This document shows, one piece after another, positions 1-9,262 of a stretch of 64,000 nt of DNA (positions are counted from its first letter, which is position 1; each line of letters opens with the position of its first letter). This DNA comes from CAWGGS01 sp046704745. Its GTDB lineage: Bacteria; Desulfobacterota; Desulfobulbia; Desulfobulbales; Desulfocapsaceae. A program made the translations under genes and the position numbers. The notes under the pieces were generated by a model. It searched no databases, was not told where the DNA came from, and was given only the letters and a program-made list of their open reading frames with translations. The DNA is taken from the NCBI GenBank assembly GCA_046704745.1, contig JBJKRL010000020.1:5323-69322 (forward strand). The letters run 5' to 3'.

Positions 1-9
1 ACAAAGCGT

Positions 10-213
10 TTATAGCTTTTTTCTAACATTTGCCGCTGCCGGGCCTTTGTCGCCTTCAACTACATCAAAGTTCACGCGTTCTCCCTCCTGGAGCGATTTG
101 AATCCGTCAACCTGGATTGCCGAATGATGAACAAACACATCCTTGCCTCCATCTTGCTCGATAAATCCGAATCCTTTTGCATCGTTAAACCATTTTACAA
201 TTCCTTCTGCCAT
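10..213 (-). CDS. CspA-family cold-shock protein
   Basis: A 67-residue single cold-shock domain protein, the usual length for the CspA family. These small beta-barrel proteins bind single-stranded RNA and DNA and act as cytoplasmic RNA chaperones. Both nucleic-acid-binding motifs are present: RNP1 (KGFGFI, residues 13-18) and RNP2 (VFVHH, residues 26-30). The start is supported by a GAGGAG-type ribosome site just upstream of the ATG. The gene stands alone at the window edge. A broken RRM RNA-binding protein gene lies about 480 bp upstream on the same strand. Family identity is secure; which paralogue it is and whether it is cold-induced cannot be judged here. Confidence 0.95.
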   Translation of the reverse strand: MAEGIVKWFNDAKGFGFIEQDGGKDVFVHHSAIQVDGFKSLQEGERVNFDVVEGDKGPAAANVRKKL

Positions 214-688
214 TGTCCTACTCCTCTTTTATTGTGCTCTAAGTGCACTGGTTGGTGATTAGTCCCGCTGATGGGGATATGGATATTGCGCTGCCTGTTC
301 AGATAACAAGACAGCATTGATTACCCGACTACCAGGATCGACCGGATATACCGAAGATACCGGATGTCGTTTTTCGTATGCGTTGGGGTCTTAAACAGCG
401 TGGTGCTTCCTCTGCCGGTGGTCGGCTTAGAGCACTGGCTTCTTCGGATTGTTCCCTGCCACAAGGTAATGGCCGTGACCTCACAATTGATTAAGTGAAC
501 CAGCAAAATGGTCTTTTGGCCGCATTCTATGTCATAAAGATGGTGAAAAATTGATCACACCGACCGGAATGGTTAATCTCTACGGTCACCGGCTGGATAA
601 GTATATTACAGCCAACTGCAAGATTTTTTGGGGTATAGTGGCCGCGTTTTTTTATATCATTTGGAAAACGGTTCCATAGGGTAATTGG
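214..688. other. Intergenic stretch upstream of the cold-shock gene
   Basis: No credible gene is seen. The stretch holds the 5' region of the minus-strand cold-shock gene, which in this family often has a long leader, but I could not assign a promoter. Short open frames here lack ribosome sites and family resemblance. Confidence 0.4.
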
Positions 689-953
689 TTATCTTCGCTT
701 CCGGCCTTTTGGGCCCTGAGGTTTCGCCTCGTTGCAAACGAGGGTGCGATGGTTGTACTTTTTACCGTCCCGCTCTTCCATGACCGTATAACCTTGCTAG
801 CGGGTTTGACATCTCGACATAGCCGAAACCTTTAGATTCCCCTGTGAACTGATCTATGATCGGTTTGACGCTGATTACGTCGCCAAAAGGTCTGCAAAGA
901 ACTGAAAGTTCGAATTCGGTGATATTTAAGGAATGACTCCCAATGAAAAGTTT
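689..953 (-). pseudogene. RRM-type RNA-binding protein relic (frameshifted)
   Basis: Minus-strand translation from 953 gives the first half of an RNA recognition motif: RNP2-like LFIGSH at the start, then a PFGDVISVKPIIDQFTGESK run leading into RNP1-like KGFGYVEM. Translation in a different frame down to the stop at 689 gives the second half and tail (DGKKYNHRTLVCNEAKPQGP followed by a basic end). The two halves together match the short single-RRM proteins of cyanobacteria and deltaproteobacteria, about 90-100 residues long. A frameshift lies near 790-810, and no good start codon precedes the first half. I infer a recently inactivated gene; a sequencing error is less likely because the start is also missing. 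Confidence 0.75.
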
Positions 954-1965
954 CCTGCTAATCCTTTCAAGTTGTAAGCAAAAACTTTCAGGTATCGAAA
1001 GATACGGAATTGATAGCGATGGATATCAAAAAAGAGAGTGCTTTATACACTTGGATATTTGAAGACTACTACCAAAATCGAACAATTGCAAGTTATCATA
1101 ATTGTTCTCACAGAAACCATCGGGAACCGATGGTACCGCTTTTTAACTGAATTGTAGAAGTTTCGATTGGTTGTCGGATATGATTGTCTGTTGTAATCTT
1201 TCATCACAAAATTAGCTTTTGCATCAGTCGTCTTAACAGTTATCTCCTTTTGTATTAATATTGTCAATATCAACTGAATAATAAAGGATATTCCCCATGC
1301 GGTTATTGAAGATGCCTGCCGGATCTCTCATAAACATTGTGTTTATTTGCCTAATCTGCGGAAAAGACAATCCATTTCCAAGGAACAATTACGGTGTCAA
1401 ATTTATACAGTATTCACCAAAAGGCAGTCCAGGAAGGCCCTTCTTCAGTCGTTTGACAATGAACAAATCTTCCTCTTGTTAACTGCCAAAAAACTAGAAC
1501 CTGACGCCGCTGGAATTGATGAGGAATCCTCATTAAGACCCTTCAAACTTCACATCGTTGAAGAGACGTCTCTCCATAACCTTACGATTTATGGTACTTT
1601 CACATATAGGTTTGCTTGTGAATTTTGTAATAGGATCTTTTTCATTGATCATACGGAAGGAATGATTATTATTCATACGTTATCTCTCCCCGCATCTGAA
1701 ACGATGGAAATAAATTTTGCCCTCTCATTACCTGTCGTTTCAGATGCCTTCTGGATTAAAGAGTAGATTCCGAAGTAGCCTAAAAACACCCCATCGTAAA
1801 AGATCTCTGGAAAAAAAATCCTTTATCATGATAATTCATTGATAACGACCTGTTAAAAAAAGGCGCTTCTTTCTATGATAGCGGTAGAGAGGAGAGGAAT
1901 GTCCTGCATTTAGGTATAATGTACTGTTCTAATATATAAAATTTAAATGTAACAGGGGGCTGATT
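954..1965. other. Gene-poor stretch with a small hairpin
   Basis: No gene that I recognise. The longest open frame (plus strand, 1347-1766, 139 codons) has no ribosome site and no family resemblance. It is rich in hydrophobic and aromatic residues and is probably not a gene or is a decayed one. A perfect 8-bp hairpin, ACCATCGG-GAA-CCGATGGT, occupies 1116-1134, with a short T-run starting six bases later. A TATAAT hexamer at 1915-1920 is a possible -10 element for the rhodanese-ferritin operon, but no clear -35 was found. Confidence 0.4.
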
Positions 1966-2808
1966 ATGAAATGGCTGCAGTTTTTCAAGCCTGCTTCTTC
2001 GATTACCTGGGAAGAGGCAAATAGACTTATTGGCAACAGCCCCGAAGGCGATGTATGCCTTTTGGACGTTCGTCAACCCAGTGAGTATAAAGGCGGACAT
2101 ATGCCTGGAGCCAAGCTGATTCCTGTGGGCGAACTGGACGGTCGTTTGTCCGAACTCGATAAAGACAAACCGACAATCGTCTATTGAGCCGTGGGTGGCC
2201 GCAGCAGGGTTGCTGTGCAGATGTTGGCCGGGAAAGGGTTCAGCAAGGTCTATAACCTTTCAGGAGGAATAAAGGCCTGGCGTAAAAAGGTTGCCGTTGG
2301 TCCCGAGGATGTCGGTCTCAGGCTTTTTACAGAAGATGCAAGTACTGAAGAGACGATCATAGTTGGTTTTGGTCTGGAAGCGGGATTGCGGGATTTTTAT
2401 CTTTCCATGCAGAAAAAGGTGGCAACGGAATCAACCAAAGCGCTATTTAAAAAACTTGCCTCCATTGAGGTCCATCACCAGGAAAGACTGGTGGATCTGT
2501 ATAACGAAATGACAGGGATGGTCGTTCCCCAGGCAGACTTTGCCAAGAAGATTGCTCAGCCGGCCTTGGAGGGTGGACTGACCACGGAAGAGTATTTGCG
2601 TCTCTATCATACCGACTTTGATTCGGAAACAGAGGTCCTGGGGCTAGCTTTGGCCATAGAGGTACAGGCCCTTGATCTGTACCTGCGGGCGGCGCAGAGA
2701 AGCAGAGGGGAGGGGGCCAAAAAGGTCCTGTACCGGATTGCCGAGGAAGAACGCAGCCATATAGCAACTCTTGGCCATTATATCGATCACGGACAGGTCC
2801 CGGCATGA
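1966..2808 (+). CDS. Putative selenocysteine rhodanese-ferritin fusion protein
   Basis: Two abutting same-frame open frames are separated only by a TGA at 2185-2187 (codon 74). Reading it as selenocysteine gives a 280-residue protein. Residues 1-110 form a rhodanese domain: LLDVRQPSEYKGGHMPGAKL, then IVY-U-AVGGRSR, where U sits exactly at the catalytic cysteine of the family CxxGxR loop, then NLSGGIKAW. Residues about 125-280 form a ferritin-like/rubrerythrin-type diiron helix bundle with Glu138, E168xxHH171, Glu232 and E262/263-H265 as likely metal ligands. Cysteine versions of this fusion occur in Desulfobacterota. A SECIS-like hairpin follows the TGA. The start has an AGGGGG ribosome site. 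The stop overlaps the next gene by 4 bp. The alternative is a TGC-to-TGA nonsense mutation, which is a real possibility because the window holds other broken genes. Confidence 0.75.
2200..2217 (+). promoter_or_regulatory. SECIS-like hairpin after in-frame UGA
   Basis: The 7-bp stem CGCAGCA / TGCTGTG closes a GGGT loop. The loop begins 20 nt after the UGA at 2185-2187. Bacterial SECIS elements are small stem-loops just downstream of the UGA with a G or GGU-type apical loop; in E. coli fdhF the spacing to the loop is about 18 nt. One pair is G-U. The hairpin also encodes the conserved SRVAV segment, so coding constraint may explain part of it. Confidence 0.6.
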
Positions 2809-3920
2809 AAAAGCGTCTTCTGCTCATCGGCGGCGGCCATGCCCATATGGTGACACTTGCCAATCTGCAAACCTTTGTGGAAAAGGGATTCGAGGTCACT
2901 GTCATACAACCGTCAGAATACCATTATTACAGCGGGATGGGACCGGGAATGCTGGGCGGGACCTACCACCCGGATGATATTCGTTTTGCAACCCGAAAGC
3001 TGGTCGAAAAAAAGGGCGGCCGCTTCCTCTTGGGCAAGGCCTATCGAATTGACCCTGATAACCAATTCGTGTTCCTCGAGGATGACAGCCAAGAGAGGAT
3101 TTCTTACGATATCCTCTCCTGCAATGCCGGCTCCTCTGTCCCTCAAGAGGTGATGCAGGGAGAGAATCGTAATATCTTTTATGCCAAACCCATCGAAGAG
3201 TTAATCACGGCCCAAAAGACCATAATCGAACAAGCAGCAGCAGGTAAAATAACCGTCGCTGTTATCGGAAGCGGACCATCGGCCGTTGAAATAGCAGGGA
3301 ATATCCACCAACTGTGTGCACATCAAGCGACTTGTATGCCGAACATCCAGGTGTTCGGGGGAAAAAAAATCATATCCGGCAGGCCTAAGAGGGTGCAGTA
3401 TCTGGCTCGAAAAATTCTGGAAGCAAAAGGAATTGAAATAAAGGATGCCGGACATGTAAAAAAGATTGAAGACAACCGGATTTTCACCGAAAACGGCAAT
3501 GAATATCCTGCAGATATAATCTTTCCGGCCCTTGGTGTCAGACCATCCCAGATCTTTGCCCGTTCGAAGCTTCCCATAGGGACGGACGGTGGACTGCACG
3601 TCAACGAGTACCTCCAATCGGTGGGCTATGAAAATATTTTCGGCGGCGGCGATTGTATTTCTTTCGCCCCTGAGCCTTTGGACAAAGTCGGGGTTTATGC
3701 CGTACGGGAAAATCCGGTTCTCTATCACAACCTGATGGCCTGTCTAGAAGGAAAACCTCTGGAAAAATTTTCACCGGGTGGGAAATATCTGCTTATCTAT
3801 AATTTAGGCGACGGCGACGGGGTCTTCTCCAAATGGTCGCTTACTTTTTCAGGAAAACTCGCCTTCACCATCAAGGACAGAATAGATCGCCGGTTTATCA
3901 GGACATTTCAAGAAGTTTAA
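2805..3920 (+). CDS. FAD/NAD(P)-dependent oxidoreductase, SelD-N-terminal-like family
   Basis: A 371-residue two-dinucleotide-fold flavoprotein. The N-terminus LLLIGGGHAHM is the FAD-binding fold with the GGGHAH hallmark of the family that also forms the N-terminal half of some SelD (selenophosphate synthetase) fusions. The second fold, VAVIGSGPSAVEIAGNI (about residues 151-167), binds NAD(P)H. A third FAD contact, IFGGGDC, is near residue 280. The protein lacks the CxxC of classical disulfide reductases, and its substrate is unknown. It starts inside the stop of the rhodanese-ferritin gene (ATGA overlap), so the two are translationally coupled. Because this family is selenium-linked in many but not all genomes, its position directly after a putative Sec-rhodanese is notable. 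The coupling is seen; a role in selenium or sulfane-sulfur redox is inference. Confidence 0.85.
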   Translation: MKKRLLLIGGGHAHMVTLANLQTFVEKGFEVTVIQPSEYHYYSGMGPGMLGGTYHPDDIRFATRKLVEKKGGRFLLGKAYRIDPDNQFVFLEDDSQERISYDILSCNAGSSVPQEVMQGENRNIFYAKPIEELITAQKTIIEQAAAGKITVAVIGSGPSAVEIAGNIHQLCAHQATCMPNIQVFGGKKIISGRPKRVQYLARKILEAKGIEIKDAGHVKKIEDNRIFTENGNEYPADIIFPALGVRPSQIFARSKLPIGTDGGLHVNEYLQSVGYENIFGGGDCISFAPEPLDKVGVYAVRENPVLYHNLMACLEGKPLEKFSPGGKYLLIYNLGDGDGVFSKWSLTFSGKLAFTIKDRIDRRFIRTFQEV

Positions 3921-3993
3921 TTCCGGATTCTTTACCGGGAAAATGATAAAGGAAGAATGCATTTCTCTTCCTGTTTTGTTACCTTACACACTC

Positions 3994-4465
3994 ATGGATA
4001 TCCATGTCACCCATACAAAAGTAACTAAAATCCACAAGACTCCCATCCCTCAGCAGACAGCATCCTGGTCCGAAGCAAAACGAAGACAGGGGATACGTTC
4101 CAGGGCCTTTACCATCGAAACCGACGCAAAGGAATTATTCGGCGGAAGCCGAAGCGATGAGCTCCAAGACGATGTCCTCGTCCGCTTTCAGGATGCAATC
4201 GACGGAGATACGATCGGCTATGTTCCGTATTGTCCGAAACTGCTGCTAAGCAATGAAAACAAAGGGGGTGTTTCTGGAAGAACCTTCCGAGGCCTTGAGA
4301 CCTCAGATTCCCGCGGACTGTCTTCTCTTACGCTATGATATGTTTGGCGTTTTACCCTCTCCCAATCCGGCACATCATCTATATGGTCTGCATCGATTCA
4401 AAACCGGTTTGGGCTGGGCCCTTTTTCATCGAATGGGATGTTGGGATTATTGGCTGAAAAAATAA
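3994..4465 (+). pseudogene. FemAB-family peptidyltransferase relic (frameshifted, truncated)
   Basis: From an ATG at 3994 the frame reads MDIHVTHTKVTKIHKTPIPQ, then QTASWSEAKRRQGIRSRAF and GYVPYCPKLL. This resembles the N-terminal part of FemAB/FemX-type aminoacyl transferases (the family pattern is Q-x-x-x-W-x-x-x-K followed by a YVPxGP segment). A frameshift near 4265-4275 moves the continuation to another frame (FLEEPSEALRPQIPADCLLL, then RYDMFG). After that the similarity ends and the catalytic C-terminal GNAT fold is absent. The family is usually 300-400 residues, so less than half remains. I am fairly sure it is a relic; which FemAB subfamily it came from is uncertain. Confidence 0.6.
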
Positions 4466-4508
4466 CGTCTGGCCAAGTATCCTTTTGGATGGTTTCGTGA
4501 ACGCTAGG

Positions 4509-5735
4509 CTAACGCAAAAGTTCAGGTCGGAAAACCATCACAGCTCCTAAGCCGACGAGCACGACCCCCCCGACAATCCGGCAATGCCGGGCATATCTGT
4601 TCCCTATGGCAGTATCGAGAGCGAGCACGGCCAGACTGAAGATGATCATATCATCGAGCATGAAAAAGAAATCATAGACCAGGATGTACCAGTAGTATTT
4701 AAGGGCCGGAAGATTCTTAAGTGCCAGAGTATGTGTGAATATCGCCGGCAGAGCTGCAGAACAAGCAAATTCAATGGAGTTGACAATAAAGGCAAGCCCA
4801 ATGATGCTCAGTATCGTAAAGAAGCTGAGCGGTGAGCTCACGATGCGGTCGATTCGGCCCCTTGTCTTTTTTTTGCCTGTGGCATCACCTATCGTGCAGA
4901 CCAATTCCCCTTTTGTTTGTATATACTCCCTGATATCCAGGATTCCGGCGCCCAGGGCTATTAAGCCGATAATGAGGGTGAGGCTTCGAAGATAGCCCAT
5001 GAAGAGAAAAACGTTGAGCCAGGCTGTCATGAAGAGAAAATACAAAATGCCGGATGCGGTGACAAAGGTGCCCACCAGAAACCACATCTTTTTCGGGTCC
5101 TGCAGACTGATGATAAGGGAGATCAGGTAGACGAGCACCCACATGGCACAGGGGTTAAAGCCATCCACAAGACCGATGATGATTGCCAGGGCGAGAAAGG
5201 AGTAATTCGACGGCCTGATCTCACCGAAAAACGGGAGCTGGATGGCGTCAGACATCAGGGCACCGCGGCCGTTTGTCGGCAAGAGCGCCGGATCGTTTCT
5301 TATTAAGGCGAGAAGGGTTTTATCCAGCACGACTCCGGTAGTTTCAGGGGTCTCAAAGCCGGTGACCACATAAGGGCCGATGACGGTAGTCGGAACCGCT
5401 ACATTCTGGGCTTTTCCACCTCGTTTGACCACAAGTGAGACTAAAAATTCTGAGTTTCCAGGAAGTGATGTATCGTAGTACTTCCATGAAAGTTCTGGGT
5501 ATTTGGCCTGGAGATAGGCGTTGAAAATCTTTTGCTTGCGGCAATGCGGGCATTGTGGGTGGAAGAAAAAAGAGATGTTTTTTTCTTGCGGAGCAACCAG
5601 TTGCCGTTTGTAGTGCTCAACAGCGGCAATAGAAACTCCCAGCAACAGCAAGCCGAGAAAGAGGTATTTCCGGAAAGGATCGGCGGAGATTTCCCGCAGC
5701 CAATCCGGCACCTCCAGGAATGATTTTGCGCCCAT
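4509..5735 (-). CDS. Glutaredoxin-like / DsbD-CcdA-like membrane fusion protein
   Basis: A 408-residue membrane protein. After one N-terminal membrane segment comes a thioredoxin-fold domain with CPHC (Cys62 and Cys65), preceded by ISFFFHPQ. About six hydrophobic segments follow from residue 170, containing FNPCAMWVLVYL and a second cysteine in FACSAALPAIF. This pair resembles the two redox cysteines in the membrane domain of DsbD/CcdA electron carriers. It probably moves thiol electrons across the inner membrane to a periplasmic partner. I chose the ATG at 5735 because a GGAGGGGG ribosome site lies directly upstream; an in-frame start 12 codons earlier has none. The soluble redox domain is N-terminal, the reverse of the C-terminal thioredoxin of E. 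coli DsbD. The partner is not in the window. Confidence 0.8.
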   Translation of the reverse strand: MGAKSFLEVPDWLREISADPFRKYLFLGLLLLGVSIAAVEHYKRQLVAPQEKNISFFFHPQCPHCRKQKIFNAYLQAKYPELSWKYYDTSLPGNSEFLVSLVVKRGGKAQNVAVPTTVIGPYVVTGFETPETTGVVLDKTLLALIRNDPALLPTNGRGALMSDAIQLPFFGEIRPSNYSFLALAIIIGLVDGFNPCAMWVLVYLISLIISLQDPKKMWFLVGTFVTASGILYFLFMTAWLNVFLFMGYLRSLTLIIGLIALGAGILDIREYIQTKGELVCTIGDATGKKKTRGRIDRIVSSPLSFFTILSIIGLAFIVNSIEFACSAALPAIFTHTLALKNLPALKYYWYILVYDFFFMLDDMIIFSLAVLALDTAIGNRYARHCRIVGGVVLVGLGAVMVFRPELLR

Positions 5736-5929
5736 AACCCCCTCCTCACCGTACGCGTGAGTCACAATCACTCAAACTGTCAGGTTTTGCTAAAGAGATT
5801 ATAGCAGTATTCGATTTGATGATTCAAGCCTGCCTGAAGGCAGGAAATAACTTTTGTGCTGAGGAGTGGGCTGCAAGAAAATTGTCACAAAAGGTAGAGA
5901 ACGAAAAGACAACATCCGGGAAAGACAAT

Positions 5930-5959
5930 CCCCGCCCTGCCTAAGGTGGCAAAGCGGGG
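5930..5959 (-). terminator. Hairpin downstream of the TRAP operon
   Basis: On the minus strand, CCCCGC-TT-TGCC and GGCA-GG-GCGGGG pair around a 6-nt loop, followed by ATTGTCTTTCCC. It lies 25 nt after the dctM stop. The stem is strong, but the T-run is broken, so termination is only likely. Confidence 0.5.
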
Positions 5960-5983
5960 AAAGGTCAATTGTTTCATGTACCA

Positions 5984-7308
<1,325 letters not shown>

Positions 7309-7312
<4 letters not shown>

Positions 7313-7812
7313 TTTCCCCCCCTGAATAGTCTTATATTTTGCAGGATATAGCCTGCTGCACTCAACAGGAGAAAGCCCATGGAGAGCGGAACCATGGCCT
7401 TGATAACCCAACGATACGGAAGCCCGCCCGGGTCATCGGAAATCTCGTGAGAGATAAAGGAGTCGTGGACGAAACCAAACGAACCGGTAAGAATGAGCAC
7501 GGCCAGGGGGATCAAGAATAGGAGAGTGCCGGTGATATTAATTATGGATTTTGTTCGCTGGCTCATATGATCATAGATAAAATCAACCCGCACATGGGCC
7601 TCGTGCTGCAATGCATACCCGACTCCAAAGAGAATCATGACGGAGAAGAGATGCCATTCCATCTCCTGCATGCCGACGGAACTGTTGTGGAAGACATAGC
7701 GCATCATGACATCATAGGAGACGTTGAGGGTCATCAGCAGCAGAACAATGGACAGGAAATAACCGACTCCGTCTACAGTTTTTTCGATGACCTTTTCTAT
7801 TTTTTCTAACAT
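7309..7812 (-). CDS. dctQ: TRAP transporter small permease (DctQ subunit)
   Basis: A 167-residue membrane protein with four predicted membrane segments, the standard size and topology of DctQ. The family-typical MEWHLFSVMILFGVGYALQH followed by EAHVRVDFIYDHM is present near residues 47-80. It forms the membrane complex with DctM. The gene overlaps dctM by 4 bp and lies 87 bp after dctP, so dctPQM is one operon read on the minus strand. Confidence 0.92.
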
Positions 7813-7899
7813 TGACGATGCTCCGGGAAAAGTATGAGCCGTCCCCCGCTTGGTTGGCAGGGGCGGCTTCTCATCTTACCTCATGGAATACAGTGCGAA

Positions 7900-8973
7900 T
7901 TACTCACCCACTTCATTCGCGGTCTTAATATAATCAAATTCGGATATTTCCGTATATACCCGGGCCTTTTTCATGTAGGCCCTCTGGGAATCCAACACTT
8001 CCTTGAAGCTTGCGTCCTTGGCGGCATCCTCGTTCAAAATTTCGTCGGTGGCCTTTTTCATTGCCTTTAAAACCGGCAGCGGGAAGGTCTTGACCTGGAT
8101 TCTCGGATAGTCCTTCTTCATCTTCTGCCAGGCGTCGACGCTGGCGGCAAAATTATCGGTGAACATATCAGCCGCTGCTGCCTTCATCGCTGTGACCAGC
8201 ATGGCCTGGTAATCTTTCGGAAGCTTGTCGAAGGCCTTTTTGTTGACCAGGTACTGGAGCTCGGTGGCGGGCTCATGCCATCCTGTGTAGTAGTACGGAG
8301 CGATTTTGTGGAAGCCCATTTTGATATCCATGCCGGGTCCAACCCACTCCAAGGCATCAATGGTACCACGGTCAAGGGAGGTGTAGAGTTCACCTGCGGG
8401 AATATTGGTTACATTGACGCCCAATTTGGCCATAACCTCGCCTGCAAGGCCGGGGATACGCATCTTGAGGCCTTTGAGGTCATCCAGAGATTTTATCTCT
8501 TTCTGGAACCAACCTCCCATCTGCTCGCCGGTGTTGCCGCCAGGAAAACTATAGACTCCGAATTTGGCGTAGTTTTTCTCCATCAACTGCATGCCGCCGC
8601 CATAGTAAAACCAGGCGTTTTGTTCTTCGACGTTCATCCCGAAAGGTACGGTAGTAAAGAAGACCAGGGTCATGTCTTTGCCCTTCCAGTAATAGGAAGC
8701 AGAATGGCCCATCTCGAACTGGCCGCCTTTTACCATGTCGAGGACGCCGAAGGCTGCCTTGGTTTTTTCCGATCCTTCGATGCGGATGGTGAAGTTGCCG
8801 CCGCTCATATCACTGACCATCTTCGCCATTTTTTCAACAGTGGTGGCAAAAGGGGTCAGGGTCGAGGGCCAGCTCATGGCCAGCTTCCAACGGACTCTGG
8901 GGCCGGCCCAGGCTGTCGAGGCAAGAAGCGCGAGCGCGCAAACTACAGCTAAACTGCGGACGATCAATTTCAT
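7900..8973 (-). CDS. dctP: TRAP transporter solute-binding protein (TakP/DctP-like)
   Basis: A 357-residue periplasmic receptor. The N-terminus is a clear signal peptide ending in ASTAWA-G. The mature part begins with VRWKLAMSWPSTLTPF and contains KMRIPGLAGEVMAKLG (with the Arg that contacts the substrate carboxylate in this family) and DALEWVGPGMDIKMGFHKIA with APYYYTGWHEP. This pattern resembles the 2-oxo acid binding TakP group more than C4-dicarboxylate receptors, so pyruvate, lactate or related monocarboxylates are plausible substrates; this is inference. A strong AGGAGGG ribosome site precedes the start. As first gene of dctPQM it follows a 289-bp leader that contains a short palindrome. 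Confidence 0.9.
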   Translation of the reverse strand: MKLIVRSLAVVCALALLASTAWAGPRVRWKLAMSWPSTLTPFATTVEKMAKMVSDMSGGNFTIRIEGSEKTKAAFGVLDMVKGGQFEMGHSASYYWKGKDMTLVFFTTVPFGMNVEEQNAWFYYGGGMQLMEKNYAKFGVYSFPGGNTGEQMGGWFQKEIKSLDDLKGLKMRIPGLAGEVMAKLGVNVTNIPAGELYTSLDRGTIDALEWVGPGMDIKMGFHKIAPYYYTGWHEPATELQYLVNKKAFDKLPKDYQAMLVTAMKAAAADMFTDNFAASVDAWQKMKKDYPRIQVKTFPLPVLKAMKKATDEILNEDAAKDASFKEVLDSQRAYMKKARVYTEISEFDYIKTANEVGE

Positions 8974-9133
8974 AATTCCCTCCTGTTTGATGAGTTATTC
9001 TTCTCCCCCTTTATCAGAGGACGTACCAGTCTAACCCAATTCTCGAACCGACAATATGATCCGTCGACCAAGCGGGTGTATACCATGTTGAGCGGTTGAT
9101 GAGAAAAATATCCGGTATGAAGTTTGTCTGTCA

Positions 9134-9151
9134 ATTGGATAGTACTCCAAT
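9134..9151. promoter_or_regulatory. Palindrome upstream of dctPQM
   Basis: ATTGGA-TAGTAC-TCCAAT is an 18-bp dyad with perfect 6-bp arms, 160 bp upstream of the dctP start and just past the end of the minus-strand thiolase gene. It could be a regulator-binding site for the TRAP operon. No regulator gene is adjacent, so this is tentative. Confidence 0.3.
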
Positions 9152-9262
9152 AACTCAATATTATATAAAATGTTAGGTTTAGTACGGAAAAACTTTCGTT
9201 TTCCTATAGTTGCCAACCGTCTGTCGGATATATGGTCCGTTTGAAGAAGACTTGTGAGAGAT

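Noticed and set aside
1116..1134. Perfect hairpin considered as an intrinsic terminator
   Set aside because: No gene ends just upstream on the plus strand, and the T-run starts six bases after the stem; kept only as a note in the gap entry.
1347..1766. Plus-strand open frame of 139 codons upstream of the rhodanese gene
   Set aside because: No ribosome site and no motif or family resemblance; residue make-up looks unlike a folded protein. Described as gap instead.
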